Positions 55,998-64,000 of a stretch of 64,000 nucleotides of DNA are shown here, one piece after another. The stretch is taken from NCBI GenBank assembly GCA_018241225.1, contig JAFEEG010000037.1, positions 19,508 to 83,507 of the forward strand, given 5' to 3'. The number at the start of each line of letters is the position of its first letter. Position 1 is the stretch's first letter. The notes under the pieces were generated by a model. It had not been told where the DNA came from and did no database searches. It saw only the letters and a list, made by a program, of their open reading frames with translations. Source of the DNA: Pseudomonadota bacterium (GTDB taxonomy: Bacteria > Pseudomonadota > Gammaproteobacteria > Burkholderiales > Burkholderiaceae_C). The position numbers and the translations under genes were made by a program.

Positions 55998-57257
55998 ATG
56001 TCCGCCTCGATCCTCCTGACCTACGCCTTTGCCGCCGCCCTGGCGGTCGGCCTGCTGCTGAAGTTCTGGCTCGCCTCGCGCCAGGTTCGCCACGTGGCCC
56101 AGCATCGCGACGCGGTACCCGCGGCCTTTGCCAGCACCATCAGCCTGGCGGCGCACCAGAAGGCTGCCGACTACACCGTTGCCAAGAGCCGCTTCGGCAT
56201 CCTCGAGATGGCCTGGGGCTCTGCCATGTTGCTGGGCTGGACGCTGCTGGGGGGCCTGGATTGGCTCAACCGGCTGCTGACTGAACTGCTGGGCGGCGGC
56301 ATGTGGCAGCAGTTGGCCCTCCTGGCCTGCTTCAGCCTGATCGGCGGCCTGCTCGAGCTCCCGTTCTCGCTGTGGCAGACCTTCCGCCTGGAAGAGCGCT
56401 TCGGCTTCAACAAGATGACCCTGCGGCTTTGGGTGGCCGACGCGCTCAAGGGCGCATTGGTTGGCGCCCTCATCGGCCTGCCGCTGGCGGCGCTCATCCT
56501 GTGGCTGATGGGTGCGGCCGGCTCGCGCTGGTGGCTGTGGGCGTGGCTGGTGTGGGTCGGCTTCAACCTGACGTTGATGCTGGTCTACCCGACCTTCATC
56601 GCGCCGCTATTCAACAAGTTCCAGCCGCTGGACGACATCACGCTCAAGAACCGTGTCACCGCGCTGATGAAGCGCTGCGGCTTTGCCGCCAAGGGTCTGT
56701 TCGTGATGGACGGCAGCCGCCGCAGCGCCCATGCCAACGCCTACTTCACCGGCTTTGGCGCGAGCAAGCGCGTGGTCTTCTACGACACGCTGCTGCGCCA
56801 GCTCAACGCCGGGGAAGTGGAGGCGGTGCTGGCGCACGAGTTGGGCCACTTCAAGCATCGGCACGTGGTCAAGCGCATGGTCGCGATGTTCGCAATGAGC
56901 CTGGCGGGGTTTGCTCTGCTGGGCTGGCTGTCGTCGCAGGTGTGGTTCTATGCGGGCCTGGGCGTGTCGCCCAACATGAGCGCCCCGAACGATGCGTTGG
57001 CCCTGCTGCTGTTCATGCTGGCCGTGCCGGTCTTTGGTGTCTTCCTCTCGCCGCTGGCGGCCATGCTCTCGCGCAAGCACGAGTTCGAAGCGGACGCCTA
57101 TGCGGTTGCACAGACCAGCAGCGCCGACTTGTCCAACGCACTGCTCAAGCTCTACCAGGACAACGCGTCGACGCTCACGCCCGACCCGGTGTTCGTCAAG
57201 TTCTACTACTCGCATCCGCCTGCCTCCGAGCGTCTTGCACGCATGGCAATGGCCTGA
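55998..57257 (+). CDS. M48-family (Ste24/CAAX-like) membrane metallopeptidase
   Basis: A 419-residue integral membrane zinc protease. HELGH lies at 280-284 and the third ligand in EFEADAYAV. Several helices precede it, including LEERFGFNKMTLRLWVADALKG, the Ste24-type signature. Membrane protein quality control is the likely role. The ATG at 55998 starts MSASILLTYAFAAAL; an ATG seven codons earlier is in frame. phhB begins 28 bases later. Confidence 0.92.
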   Translation: MSASILLTYAFAAALAVGLLLKFWLASRQVRHVAQHRDAVPAAFASTISLAAHQKAADYTVAKSRFGILEMAWGSAMLLGWTLLGGLDWLNRLLTELLGGGMWQQLALLACFSLIGGLLELPFSLWQTFRLEERFGFNKMTLRLWVADALKGALVGALIGLPLAALILWLMGAAGSRWWLWAWLVWVGFNLTLMLVYPTFIAPLFNKFQPLDDITLKNRVTALMKRCGFAAKGLFVMDGSRRSAHANAYFTGFGASKRVVFYDTLLRQLNAGEVEAVLAHELGHFKHRHVVKRMVAMFAMSLAGFALLGWLSSQVWFYAGLGVSPNMSAPNDALALLLFMLAVPVFGVFLSPLAAMLSRKHEFEADAYAVAQTSSADLSNALLKLYQDNASTLTPDPVFVKFYYSHPPASERLARMAMA

Positions 57258-57285
57258 GTGGCCCACACCCAAAGAGAAACCCGTC

Positions 57286-57636
57286 ATGAGCAGCATGTTC
57301 CAGCCCAAGGTTTGGCAAGGCCAGCCCCGCCGCGCACTGAGCGGCACCGAAGCCGTCACCGCCCTGGCCAAGCTCGATGGCTGGAAGCTGTCGGGCGATG
57401 GCGCCAACGTGGCCATCGAGAAGACCTTCAGCTTTGCAAACTACTTCGAGACCATTGCCTTCGTGAACGCGGTGGCCATGGTTGCGCATGTGCAAGACCA
57501 TCACCCGGACCTGTCGGTTCACTACAACCGCTGCGTGGTGCGCTTCAACACGCATGACGTGGGCGGCATCTCGGCCACCGACATCGACTGCGCAACCCGC
57601 GTCGACGCGCTGTTGAAGCATGGCCCGGCCGCCTAA
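57286..57636 (+). CDS. phhB: Pterin-4a-carbinolamine dehydratase
   Basis: A 116-residue enzyme that regenerates tetrahydrobiopterin-type cofactors by dehydrating the carbinolamine. The catalytic region HVQDHHPDLSVHYNRCVVRFNTHDVGGIS is intact and the EAVTALAKLDGWKLSG start is typical. No phenylalanine hydroxylase gene is present in the window. It lies between the M48 protease and rsgA and overlaps rsgA by 17 bases. Confidence 0.93.
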   Translation: MSSMFQPKVWQGQPRRALSGTEAVTALAKLDGWKLSGDGANVAIEKTFSFANYFETIAFVNAVAMVAHVQDHHPDLSVHYNRCVVRFNTHDVGGISATDIDCATRVDALLKHGPAA

Positions 57637-58558
57637 GGCCGGCGCACCCGCCAGACGGGCGGACCTGCAGACCGGCCTGGTGGTGGCCAGCCACGGCCGC
57701 CATTGCCTGGTCGAGACCGACGCGGCCCAACGCGTAATCTGCCACCCGCGCGGCAAGAAAAGCCAGGCCGTCGTGGGTGACCGCGTGCTCTGGCAGGCCA
57801 GCCAGGACGAAGGCACGGTCGAGCAGGTGCAGCCACGGCGCAACCTCTTCTATCGGCAAGACGAGATCCGCACCAAGTCCTTCGCGGCCAACCTGGACCA
57901 CGTGCTGATCCTCATTGCGGCCGAACCCGAGTTTTCCGAGCACCAGTTGGCGCGTGCCCTCATCGCCGCGCAGGCCGAGGGCATCACGCCGATCATCGCG
58001 CTGAACAAGAGCGACTTGGTGGCGCCGTTCGAGCGGGCCTGGGCACGGCTGACTCCCTACCGCCACATGCACCACGGCGTGCTGCCGCTGTCGCTCACCG
58101 CCTCTGGCGACGTCGATCGCGAGACGCTCCTCAAACGCCTGGCGGGCAAGACGACGCTCGTGCTGGGTCCTTCCGGTGCCGGCAAGAGCACGCTGATCAA
58201 CCTGCTCGTGCCTGGCGCCGCCGCGCAGACCGGCGAGATTTCGCAAGCTCTCAACTCCGGCCGGCACACCACCACGAGCACGACCTGGTACTGGGTCGAT
58301 CGCGAAGCGGGCACGGCCCTGATCGACTCGCCGGGTTTCCAGGAATTCGGCCTGCATCACATCGAGCCGACCCAACTGGCCCGGCTGATGCCCGATATTG
58401 CCGAGTACGCCGATGCCTGCAAGTTCTACAACTGCACGCACCTGCACGAGCCGGGGTGCGGCGTGATCGAGCACGTGAAATCCGGCGCCATCGGCACTTC
58501 GCGCTACCGGATCTACGGCGAGCTGTTCGACGAATTGAGCCAGCCTCGCTTCCCATGA
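57620..58558 (+). CDS. rsgA: Ribosome small-subunit GTPase RsgA
   Basis: Circularly permuted GTPase that acts late in 30S maturation. The 312 residues have an OB-fold N-terminus, then G4 NKSD (129-132) before G1 GPSGAGKS (183-190), the permuted order, and G3 DSPGFQEFG. The zinc domain is CKFYNCTHLHEPGC. It starts inside phhB (17-base overlap) and its stop overlaps the next ATG (ATGA), so three genes are translationally linked. Confidence 0.96.
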   Translation: MARPPKAGAPARRADLQTGLVVASHGRHCLVETDAAQRVICHPRGKKSQAVVGDRVLWQASQDEGTVEQVQPRRNLFYRQDEIRTKSFAANLDHVLILIAAEPEFSEHQLARALIAAQAEGITPIIALNKSDLVAPFERAWARLTPYRHMHHGVLPLSLTASGDVDRETLLKRLAGKTTLVLGPSGAGKSTLINLLVPGAAAQTGEISQALNSGRHTTTSTTWYWVDREAGTALIDSPGFQEFGLHHIEPTQLARLMPDIAEYADACKFYNCTHLHEPGCGVIEHVKSGAIGTSRYRIYGELFDELSQPRFP

Positions 58559-59682
58559 AGGTGCTGCTCTACTCGCACGTGTTTCATCCATCCACGGGCG
58601 GTGTAGAGACCGTTTCCAGGACCCTGGCCGAGGGCTTGGCGCAGCGCGGCATCGACTTCAAGCTGCTGACCAGCACACCCGCCGGGGACGACCGCACCGA
58701 CTTTGGCTACGAGGTCATCCGCACACCCGATTCGCAGGCCGTGCGCCAGCTTGTCGAGTGGGCTGACGTCGTGCTCTTCAATGGCGCAAGCCTCGCGCTG
58801 CAACCTGCGCTGACGATTTCGCGCAAGCCTTTTGTCTGGGTGCACGTGGGCTACCAGGTCTCGTGCATCGACGGGCTGGGCTGGGTGGACGGAGAGCCTG
58901 CCCCGAGAACGCCGTGGGCATCCGTCGCCTTTCATGCGCGTCGAAGCGGCCCGGTGCGCGCGGGCATCGGAGGCCTGAAGCTGCTGCTGCGCCGGCTTGT
59001 GGCGCGACACTTCGTCGACCGGCACGTGGCCATCACCCAATGGATGGACGAGGCGCAGCCGCTGGCACGCCAGGTGCAAATCTACAACCCCTTCCCCGTC
59101 GACCGCTTCCGTGGCGCCGCGCCCGTGAGCGCCGCGCCCTACGACTTCGTGTATCTGGGTCGCATGGTGTCCGAGAAGGGGGTCGACACGCTCATCGAGG
59201 CCTTTGCGCGCGTGGTCCGCGAGGCTCATGTGAAGCCGCGACTGCTGTTGATCGGCGATGGCGACCGCATGGCACAAATGCGGCAGCTGGCACGCACGCT
59301 GGGCGTTGAAGGCCAGGTTAATTTCGCCGGCCGCCAGGGTGGGCAGGCGCTGGTCGACTGGGTCGGCCAGGGCGCCGTCGGCATCGTGCCTTCTGCCTGG
59401 GAAGAACCGATGGGCGGCGTGGCCATCGAGCTGATGGCCGCGGGGCGCGGGCTCATCGTGTCGCAGCGCGGCGGCCTGGCCGAATGCGCCGGCGACGCCG
59501 GCTTGCTCTTTCCAAATGGCGACGCGCAAGCGCTGGCGGGGTGCATGCTTCGCATCCTGGCCGAGCCCCAGCTGCGCCACACGCTGGGCCAGCGTGCCCT
59601 GCAACGCGCCGAGCATTTTGCGCCCGGTCGCTTCGTCGATCAGTACATCGAGCTGCTGCGCACCGTGGCCAAGTCGGCCTGA
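58555..59682 (+). CDS. Glycosyltransferase family 4-type protein
   Basis: A 375-residue GT-B glycosyltransferase. It begins MKVLLYSHVFHPSTGGVETVSRTLAEGL (acceptor domain) and has the donor domain YLGRMVSEKGVDTLIEAFA and PSAWEEPMGGVAIELMAAG with the E-x7-E pair. The acceptor and sugar are unknown; it may build a surface glycan. It is odd beside rsgA and no other polysaccharide gene is near. The ATG overlaps the rsgA stop. It faces hisC with no gap. Confidence 0.9.
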   Translation: MKVLLYSHVFHPSTGGVETVSRTLAEGLAQRGIDFKLLTSTPAGDDRTDFGYEVIRTPDSQAVRQLVEWADVVLFNGASLALQPALTISRKPFVWVHVGYQVSCIDGLGWVDGEPAPRTPWASVAFHARRSGPVRAGIGGLKLLLRRLVARHFVDRHVAITQWMDEAQPLARQVQIYNPFPVDRFRGAAPVSAAPYDFVYLGRMVSEKGVDTLIEAFARVVREAHVKPRLLLIGDGDRMAQMRQLARTLGVEGQVNFAGRQGGQALVDWVGQGAVGIVPSAWEEPMGGVAIELMAAGRGLIVSQRGGLAECAGDAGLLFPNGDAQALAGCMLRILAEPQLRHTLGQRALQRAEHFAPGRFVDQYIELLRTVAKSA

Positions 59683-60771
59683 TCAGCCAGCGGCAAGAAC
59701 TTCGCGCAACGCGCCCACGAGCGCCGTGCACTGCTCGCGCGTGCCGATGCTGATGCGCAGGTACTGGTCGATTCGCGCTTGCTTGAAGTGCCGCACAAGC
59801 ACCTTGCGTTGACGAAGCCCGGCAGCCACCTGTGCGGCGTCGCGCTCCGGATGGCGTGCAAAGACAAAGTTGGCCTGCGAGGGCAAGACCTCGAAGCCCA
59901 GGTCCTCCAGGGCCAGCACCAGGCCTTCGCGCGTGTCGACCACCGCATCGCGCGTTCGGGAGAACCACGCCTCGTCTTCCAGGGCCGCGACCGCACCGGC
60001 CTGCGCCAGGCGGTCGAGCGGATAGGAGTTGAAGCTGTTCTTTACCCGCGTGAGTGCCTCGTTGAGGTGCGCCTGACCGCAGGCAAATCCCACGCGCAAC
60101 CCGGCCAGCGAACGCGACTTGGACAGGGTCTGCGCCACCAGCAGATTGGGGTAGCGCCCGATCAGGGACAAGGCGCTTTGCCCGCCGAAATCGACATACG
60201 CCTCGTCGACCAGCACCACGCGGTTGGGGCACGCCTGCAGCACCGCCTCGATGTCGGCCAAGGGCAGCCCGATGCCCGTGGGGGCATTGGGGTTGGCCAG
60301 CACGATGCCACCGCAGCCCGAAGCCGCCCGAGCGCACAGAGCAGGAACATCGATGCGCAGGTGCGCGTCCACCGGTTGCAGGTCCACGTCGATGCCGTAG
60401 AGCTGCGCATAGACGCGGTAGAACGTGTAGGTCACGTCAGGCACCAGCAGCGGCTGGGCCTGCTGGAAGAAGGCGAAGAAAGCGTGGGCGAGCACTTCGT
60501 CGGAGCCGTTGCCTGCAAAGACTTCGCTAGCCTGCAGGCCGTGACGGCGCGCGACGGTCTCGCGCAGTTGCAGCGACTCCGGATCGGGGTACAGCGCCAG
60601 CGCATTGCCTGCCGCATCTGCAATGGCATCGAGCACGGCCGGAGATGGCGGATACGGGTTTTCGTTGGTGTTGAGCTTGACCAGACCCTCGATGCGAGGC
60701 TGCTCGCCAGGCACGTAGGGCTCGAGCGCACGAATGCGCGGGCTCCAGAAATCCTGCGCAGACACCGCCAT
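59683..60771 (-). CDS. hisC: Histidinol-phosphate aminotransferase
   Basis: PLP enzyme of histidine synthesis, 362 residues. It has [41 protein letters not shown], Asp189/Tyr192 in LVDEAYVDF and the PLP lysine at 218 in [18 protein letters not shown]. The ATG overlaps the stop of the CobD/CbiB-like gene by one base (TGATG). HisC-fold enzymes also include threonine-phosphate decarboxylase of cobalamin synthesis; the family call is firm, the pathway less so given the neighbour. Confidence 0.88.
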   Translation of the reverse strand: MAVSAQDFWSPRIRALEPYVPGEQPRIEGLVKLNTNENPYPPSPAVLDAIADAAGNALALYPDPESLQLRETVARRHGLQASEVFAGNGSDEVLAHAFFAFFQQAQPLLVPDVTYTFYRVYAQLYGIDVDLQPVDAHLRIDVPALCARAASGCGGIVLANPNAPTGIGLPLADIEAVLQACPNRVVLVDEAYVDFGGQSALSLIGRYPNLLVAQTLSKSRSLAGLRVGFACGQAHLNEALTRVKNSFNSYPLDRLAQAGAVAALEDEAWFSRTRDAVVDTREGLVLALEDLGFEVLPSQANFVFARHPERDAAQVAAGLRQRKVLVRHFKQARIDQYLRISIGTREQCTALVGALREVLAAG

Positions 60772-61772
60772 CAACCCAGCAGGCGGGCCAGCGTGAGCAG
60801 CGCGAGCAGCACCAGCCACATCACCACCGAGCGCCACACCAGCCCCACCACGCTGCGCAGGTGCGCCGGCTCGGGCTCCCGGCCCGGCGTGCTGCCGCTG
60901 TCGGGCGGCAAGGTGCTGATGATCGAATCGCCTGCCTGCGCCTGCTGCAGCGGATCGATGACTGCCTCGCTGCGCAGAACGCCGCCGCCCAGGCGCACAT
61001 TCAGTGCGCCAGACGTGGCGGCAAGGATGACGCCGTCGTTCTCGTTGGGGAAGCGGTCTGCGTCGTTGCGCCAGCAATCGATGGCTTCTTCAAAGCTGCC
61101 CACCACCGCAAAGCCGAGAGCGGTAATGCGGGCCGGCAGCCAATCGATCAGTGCCCACGCGCGTTGCGACGCATCCTGCACATGGCTGCTGGCCGGCTGC
61201 AAGGCCGTGGCGCCCTTGTTGGACCAGTAGCGCGCCACGAACTCGCTCATGCGGTAGAACACCGCGCCGGCCGGACCCAGCCCGACCGCCGCCAGGATGG
61301 AAAACCAGGCCAGCACCCCAAACACGTGCCGGTGCGCGGCGATCACCGAGTGCTCGATAACGTGGCGAACGATTTCGCTGCGCGGCAGATTGGCCGCGTC
61401 GATGTGCTGCCAGTGCGCCAGCAGCGAACGCGCCAGCGGCTCGTCGCCCTCTTCCAGCGCGTCGCGAATGCCGGTGAAGTGGTGGCTGAACTGCCGAAAG
61501 CCCAAGGTGACGTACAGCAGCGCGATGTTCCAGAGCACCGCGAACGGCAGGCCCAGGGTGAGGATCAGCAGCCAGTGAATGCCCAGCGCCGCCAACGTGG
61601 GCACCAGCACCGCCAGGCCCCATGCCACCCAGCCGTGCTGGGGCTTGCCCGCGTCGAAGTTGCGGCTGATCCAGCGCGTCCAGTCGAGCACGCCCGCATA
61701 CACCGGGTTGTGGTAGCCCAGCGGGCGCACCTGCTCGATGAGCAAGGCGCACAGGATGGCGAAAAAACTCAT
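60771..61772 (-). CDS. CobD/CbiB- or AmpE-like membrane protein
   Basis: A 333-residue polytopic membrane protein with 4-5 helices. It begins [19 protein letters not shown] and contains [30 protein letters not shown] and [25 protein letters not shown], features shared by CobD/CbiB and AmpE proteins. CbiB makes adenosylcobinamide phosphate; AmpE-like proteins sense cell-wall state. No other cobalamin genes are near, so the annotation stays at superfamily level. It overlaps hisC by one base. Confidence 0.8.
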   Translation of the reverse strand: MSFFAILCALLIEQVRPLGYHNPVYAGVLDWTRWISRNFDAGKPQHGWVAWGLAVLVPTLAALGIHWLLILTLGLPFAVLWNIALLYVTLGFRQFSHHFTGIRDALEEGDEPLARSLLAHWQHIDAANLPRSEIVRHVIEHSVIAAHRHVFGVLAWFSILAAVGLGPAGAVFYRMSEFVARYWSNKGATALQPASSHVQDASQRAWALIDWLPARITALGFAVVGSFEEAIDCWRNDADRFPNENDGVILAATSGALNVRLGGGVLRSEAVIDPLQQAQAGDSIISTLPPDSGSTPGREPEPAHLRSVVGLVWRSVVMWLVLLALLTLARLLG

Positions 61773-61816
61773 GCTCCGATGATAGCGACAGGGCTCAACG
61801 CAATCGCGCGCGCCCG

Positions 61817-62554
61817 TCAGGCGATGAGGAAGCGATAGAAATTGCGCAGCATGCCGGCCGTGGCGCCCCAGACGAAACGTTCGTGGGGACCGTCCTGGTA
61901 GGGCATCGAGAACCATTGCCGCGCGTTGAGTCCCTCGCCCACCATCGCATGCCGGCGGTGGTTTGCCGGATTCATCAGGAAATGCAGCGGCACCTCGAAG
62001 GCATCGGCCACTTCGTAGGGGTTGAGCGTGAGTTCGAATCCCGGCTTCACCAGCGCCACGACCGGTGTGACCTCGAAGGAAGTGATGGTGGTGTAGGTGG
62101 GCAGGCTGCCGAGCACCTCGATGTGGTCGGCCGAGAGCCCCACCTCTTCCCAGGCTTCTCGCATGGCCGCAGCGGCGATGTTGGGGTCGGTGGGGTCCAC
62201 GCGCCCGCCCGGAAAGGCAACCTGGCCGGAGTGCGTGCTGAGCTTCGACGAACGTTCCGTCAGCAGCACGGTGGGCGCTTGCGGGCGCTGCACGATCGGA
62301 ATCAGCACCGCCGCCTTGGCCGGCATGCGACCGTCCAGCTTGGGCTCGCGCCGCACCTCCGGCGTCCATTGCGGCGGATGGGCAAAGCGCTCGCGCAGCG
62401 CCTGTGCCGTCAAACGCGCAAACTCCACTGCCGGCAGCGCACTGTCCACGGCCACCACGGGCACGCGATGCGGATCGAAGGTCCGCAACGAAACCGCATT
62501 GATCGGCTCGGAAGGCTGGGCAGTTTCGGCGGACGGAGGAACAGGGGCGCTCAA
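61817..62554 (-). CDS. CoA pyrophosphatase-type Nudix hydrolase
   Basis: A 245-residue Nudix protein of the NudL/CoA pyrophosphatase class. The class motif LLTERSSKLSTHSGQVAFPGG runs into the Nudix box (VDPTDPN, then AMREAWEEVGL). It likely splits CoA to phosphopantetheine and 3',5'-ADP. The start is a TTG (62554) with no strong ribosome site; the next M lies inside the domain, so TTG is kept. It follows rplS and its terminator, and precedes the CobD-like gene by 44 bases. Confidence 0.88.
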   Translation of the reverse strand: MSAPVPPSAETAQPSEPINAVSLRTFDPHRVPVVAVDSALPAVEFARLTAQALRERFAHPPQWTPEVRREPKLDGRMPAKAAVLIPIVQRPQAPTVLLTERSSKLSTHSGQVAFPGGRVDPTDPNIAAAAMREAWEEVGLSADHIEVLGSLPTYTTITSFEVTPVVALVKPGFELTLNPYEVADAFEVPLHFLMNPANHRRHAMVGEGLNARQWFSMPYQDGPHERFVWGATAGMLRNFYRFLIA

Positions 62555-62602
62555 GTGATGGATCTTTGTTCTAGAGAGATTGACTAGGGCAGAAAAGCAA
62601 AA

Positions 62603-62626
62603 AGCCGCCTTGTCGGCGGCTTTTCT
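62603..62626 (-). terminator. Terminator after rplS
   Basis: AGCCGCC and GGCGGCT around a 5-base loop, with AAAA before and TTTTT after on the minus strand. It lies 30 bases after the rplS stop and separates it from the Nudix gene. Confidence 0.85.
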
Positions 62627-62655
62627 GCAAGGGCCTTGCCCATACGCGCAGCAGA

Positions 62656-63039
62656 TTACTCCGCAGCTGCGTTGGTGTTGGCCTTGCCCGGCAGCTTTTC
62701 CTTGATGCGAGCCGAACGACCGCTGCGCTCACGCAGGTAGTACAGCTTGGCACGACGGACGTCGCCGCGGCGCTTGACTTCGATGCCGGCGATCAGCGGG
62801 CTGTAGGTCTGGAAGGTACGCTCCACGCCTTCGCCGCTGGAGATCTTGCGCACCGTGAAGCCGCTGTTGAGGCCGCGATTGCGCTTGGCGATCACCACGC
62901 CTTCGTAGGCCTGCACGCGCTTGCGGTTGCCTTCGACGACGTTGACGCTGACGATGACCGTGTCACCGGGGGCGAATTCAGGGATCTTGCGGCCAAGGCG
63001 CGCAATTTCTTCCTGCTCGAGGGTTTGAATGAGGTTCAT
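62656..63039 (-). CDS. rplS: 50S ribosomal protein L19
   Basis: A 127-residue ribosomal protein at the 30S-50S interface. It begins [16 protein letters not shown] and contains [30 protein letters not shown] and the [23 protein letters not shown] end. The ATG at 63039 is preferred over one seven codons upstream. A TATAAT box overlaps the end of trmD, suggesting its own promoter with a leader near 85 bases. Confidence 0.97.
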   Translation of the reverse strand: MNLIQTLEQEEIARLGRKIPEFAPGDTVIVSVNVVEGNRKRVQAYEGVVIAKRNRGLNSGFTVRKISSGEGVERTFQTYSPLIAGIEVKRRGDVRRAKLYYLRERSGRSARIKEKLPGKANTNAAAE

Positions 63040-63129
63040 GTTTTCCTGCTTGTCGATCATGTCCGCGCTGCACTAAAGGCGGCTTCCCAATAGGGGACCG
63101 CGGCCGGCCAGAGGATCGGGGAACCAACG

Positions 63130-63135
63130 ATTATA
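63130..63135 (-). promoter_or_regulatory. -10 box for rplS at the trmD stop
   Basis: TATAAT on the minus strand, overlapping the trmD stop codon and following an A-run. It is 90 bases before the rplS ATG. The -35 is not obvious. Confidence 0.4.
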
Positions 63136-63880
63136 GCTTTTTTTTGAGCACCGACTCGTCCTGCCTGGACAGGCGCCCGGCGGCACGCGCCGCCTCCACG
63201 AGTTCGGGCCGCCTGGCCTGCGAAATGGCCAGGCGCTGGTCACGCCGCCAGCGTTCGATGAGCGCATGGTTGCCCGACATCAGCGGCGCGGGCACCGCCT
63301 GGCCGCGCCATTGCTCGGGCCGGGTGTAGTGAGGGCAATCGAGCAAGCCGTCGAGCGCCGGGTTGAAGCTGTCCTGCACATGGCTGGCCTCGTCACCCAG
63401 CACACCGGGTTGCAGCCTGGCCACGGCGTCCAGCAGCGCCATGGCGGCGATCTCGCCGCCCGAGAGCACGAAGTCGCCCAGGCTCAGTTGGTGGGTCACG
63501 CGGCTGTCGATGAAGCGCTGGTCGATGCCCTCGTAGCGACCGCACACCAGCACGGCGCCCGCACTGGCGGACCATTGCTCGGCAGTTTCGTGCCGCAGAC
63601 GCTCACCCAGGGGCGAAAAGAGGAGCACCGGCGCCCCGTCGTTGCCTCTTGCGGCTTGCGCCGCATCGAGGCAGGCCGACATGGGCTCGGCCATCATCAC
63701 CATGCCGGGGCCGCCACCGAAGGGCCGGTCGTCGACCCGCCGGTAATTGCCGGTAGCGTAGTCGCGCGGATTCCACAGCACGACCTCGACCTGCTTGGAT
63801 TCGTAGGCTCGCCGGGTTACGCCGACCTCGAGAAAAGGCGCGAAGAGTTCGGGAAAGAGCGTGAGGACGTCGAAGCGCAT
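63131..63880 (-). CDS. trmD: tRNA (guanine-N1)-methyltransferase
   Basis: SPOUT enzyme that makes m1G37 in tRNAs, including tRNA-Pro, and prevents +1 frameshifts. The 249 residues begin [21 protein letters not shown], with [31 protein letters not shown] and the knot [21 protein letters not shown]. The C-terminus ends in KKKL. rplS follows after 91 bases. Upstream, rimM is expected within 20 bases, but its end is not recognisable. Confidence 0.97.
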   Translation of the reverse strand: MRFDVLTLFPELFAPFLEVGVTRRAYESKQVEVVLWNPRDYATGNYRRVDDRPFGGGPGMVMMAEPMSACLDAAQAARGNDGAPVLLFSPLGERLRHETAEQWSASAGAVLVCGRYEGIDQRFIDSRVTHQLSLGDFVLSGGEIAAMALLDAVARLQPGVLGDEASHVQDSFNPALDGLLDCPHYTRPEQWRGQAVPAPLMSGNHALIERWRRDQRLAISQARRPELVEAARAAGRLSRQDESVLKKKL

Positions 63881-63896
63881 GGCGCCGGGCCCGCCC

Positions 63897-64000
63897 TCAG
63901 TAGTTGGCCATCGGGCGGAGCCGACCCCGGCGCATGAAGCGGGGGACGTGGACGACGGATGGCGCGTGGTTGTAGGATGAACTTGGGCGCTGCTGACGAG
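63897..64000 (-). CDS. Possible 3' end of an upstream gene (rimM position), uncertain
   Basis: An open minus-strand frame enters from the right edge and ends TAC TGA 16 bases before the trmD ATG, the place where rimM normally ends. The last 33 or so residues are basic (ending [11 protein letters not shown]) and do not show the RimM finish of hydrophobic strand, DW and acidic Y-end. It could be a diverged or frame-disturbed rimM tail, or non-coding DNA. Confidence 0.25.
   Translation of the reverse strand, partial: RQQRPSSSYNHAPSVVHVPRFMRRGRLRPMANY

Noticed and set aside
53231-56284. A 1017-codon plus-strand frame over the helicase and orn genes
   Set aside because: Shadow of two clear minus-strand genes; low-complexity composition and no family motif.

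Overview
The window is ordinary core chromosome of a high-GC betaproteobacterium. It most resembles the Comamonadaceae (Variovorax / Acidovorax / Ramlibacter type). This rests on the gene blocks seen: rhodanese-grxC-secB-gpsA facing gpmA-ctpA-moeB; fmdB-DUF502-aspS-nudB-endonuclease; ubiE-ubiJ-ubiB; hemA-prfA-prmC-grxD; rplU-rpmA-obgE-proB facing ispB; and trmD-rplS. The placement is inferred from gene order and protein style, not from a database search. Coding density is very high. No stretch of 300 bases lacks a gene; the two largest gaps, about 230 bases each, lie upstream of ispB/rplU and upstream of a DEAD-box helicase gene. I found no prophage, insertion sequence, CRISPR array or integrated element.

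Layout. 1-6.6 kb: tail of scpA, an orphan lectin-like lipoprotein, the rhodanese-grxC-secB-gpsA operon, then gpmA, a C-terminal processing protease and a MoeB/ThiF-type adenylyltransferase. 6.8-9.4 kb: a signalling island with a receiver-only protein, a NarL-type regulator and a divergent CHASE3 histidine kinase. 9.5-12.2 kb: an envelope and stress cluster (DUF1328 protein, YqjD/YqjE/YqjK-like trio, ferritin-like protein) that meets a BON lipoprotein at a shared perfect terminator. 12.3-30.4 kb: an almost unbroken minus-strand run holding DUF429, a BLUF photoreceptor next to folE, an endonuclease-like protein, nudB, aspS, DUF502, fmdB-like, a sodium/solute symporter, ubiB-ubiJ-Tim44-like-ubiE (ubiquinone), DUF971, HIT, a giant FAD/Fe-S dehydrogenase and serA.

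30.5-35.5 kb: ugpBAECQ, a complete glycerol-3-phosphate / glycerophosphodiester uptake operon, with a strong terminator after ugpB and a possible Pho box in front. 35.6-45.1 kb: an MscS-family channel, hemA, prfA-prmC, grxD, a cupin, a CNNM/CorC-type protein and an MFS exporter. 45.3-53.2 kb: transglycosylase-proS, rppH, a CNP1-like protein, proB, obgE, rpmA, rplU, ispB and one tRNA-Pro(CGG). 53.3-64 kb: a glycine-tailed DEAD-box helicase, orn, a Ste24-like protease, phhB, rsgA, a glycosyltransferase, a hisC homologue overlapping a CobD/CbiB-like membrane protein, a CoA pyrophosphatase, rplS and trmD.

I found no clearly new multi-gene system. The observations most worth a second look are the light-sensor/pterin pair (BLUF-folE), the hisC/CobD-like overlap away from any his or cob locus, a Tim44-like protein inside the ubiquinone genes, several structured or very short 5' regions (nudB, hemA, helicase, rplU), the internal ugp terminator, the lineage-type intergenic repeats, and the unrecognisable sequence where the end of rimM should be.
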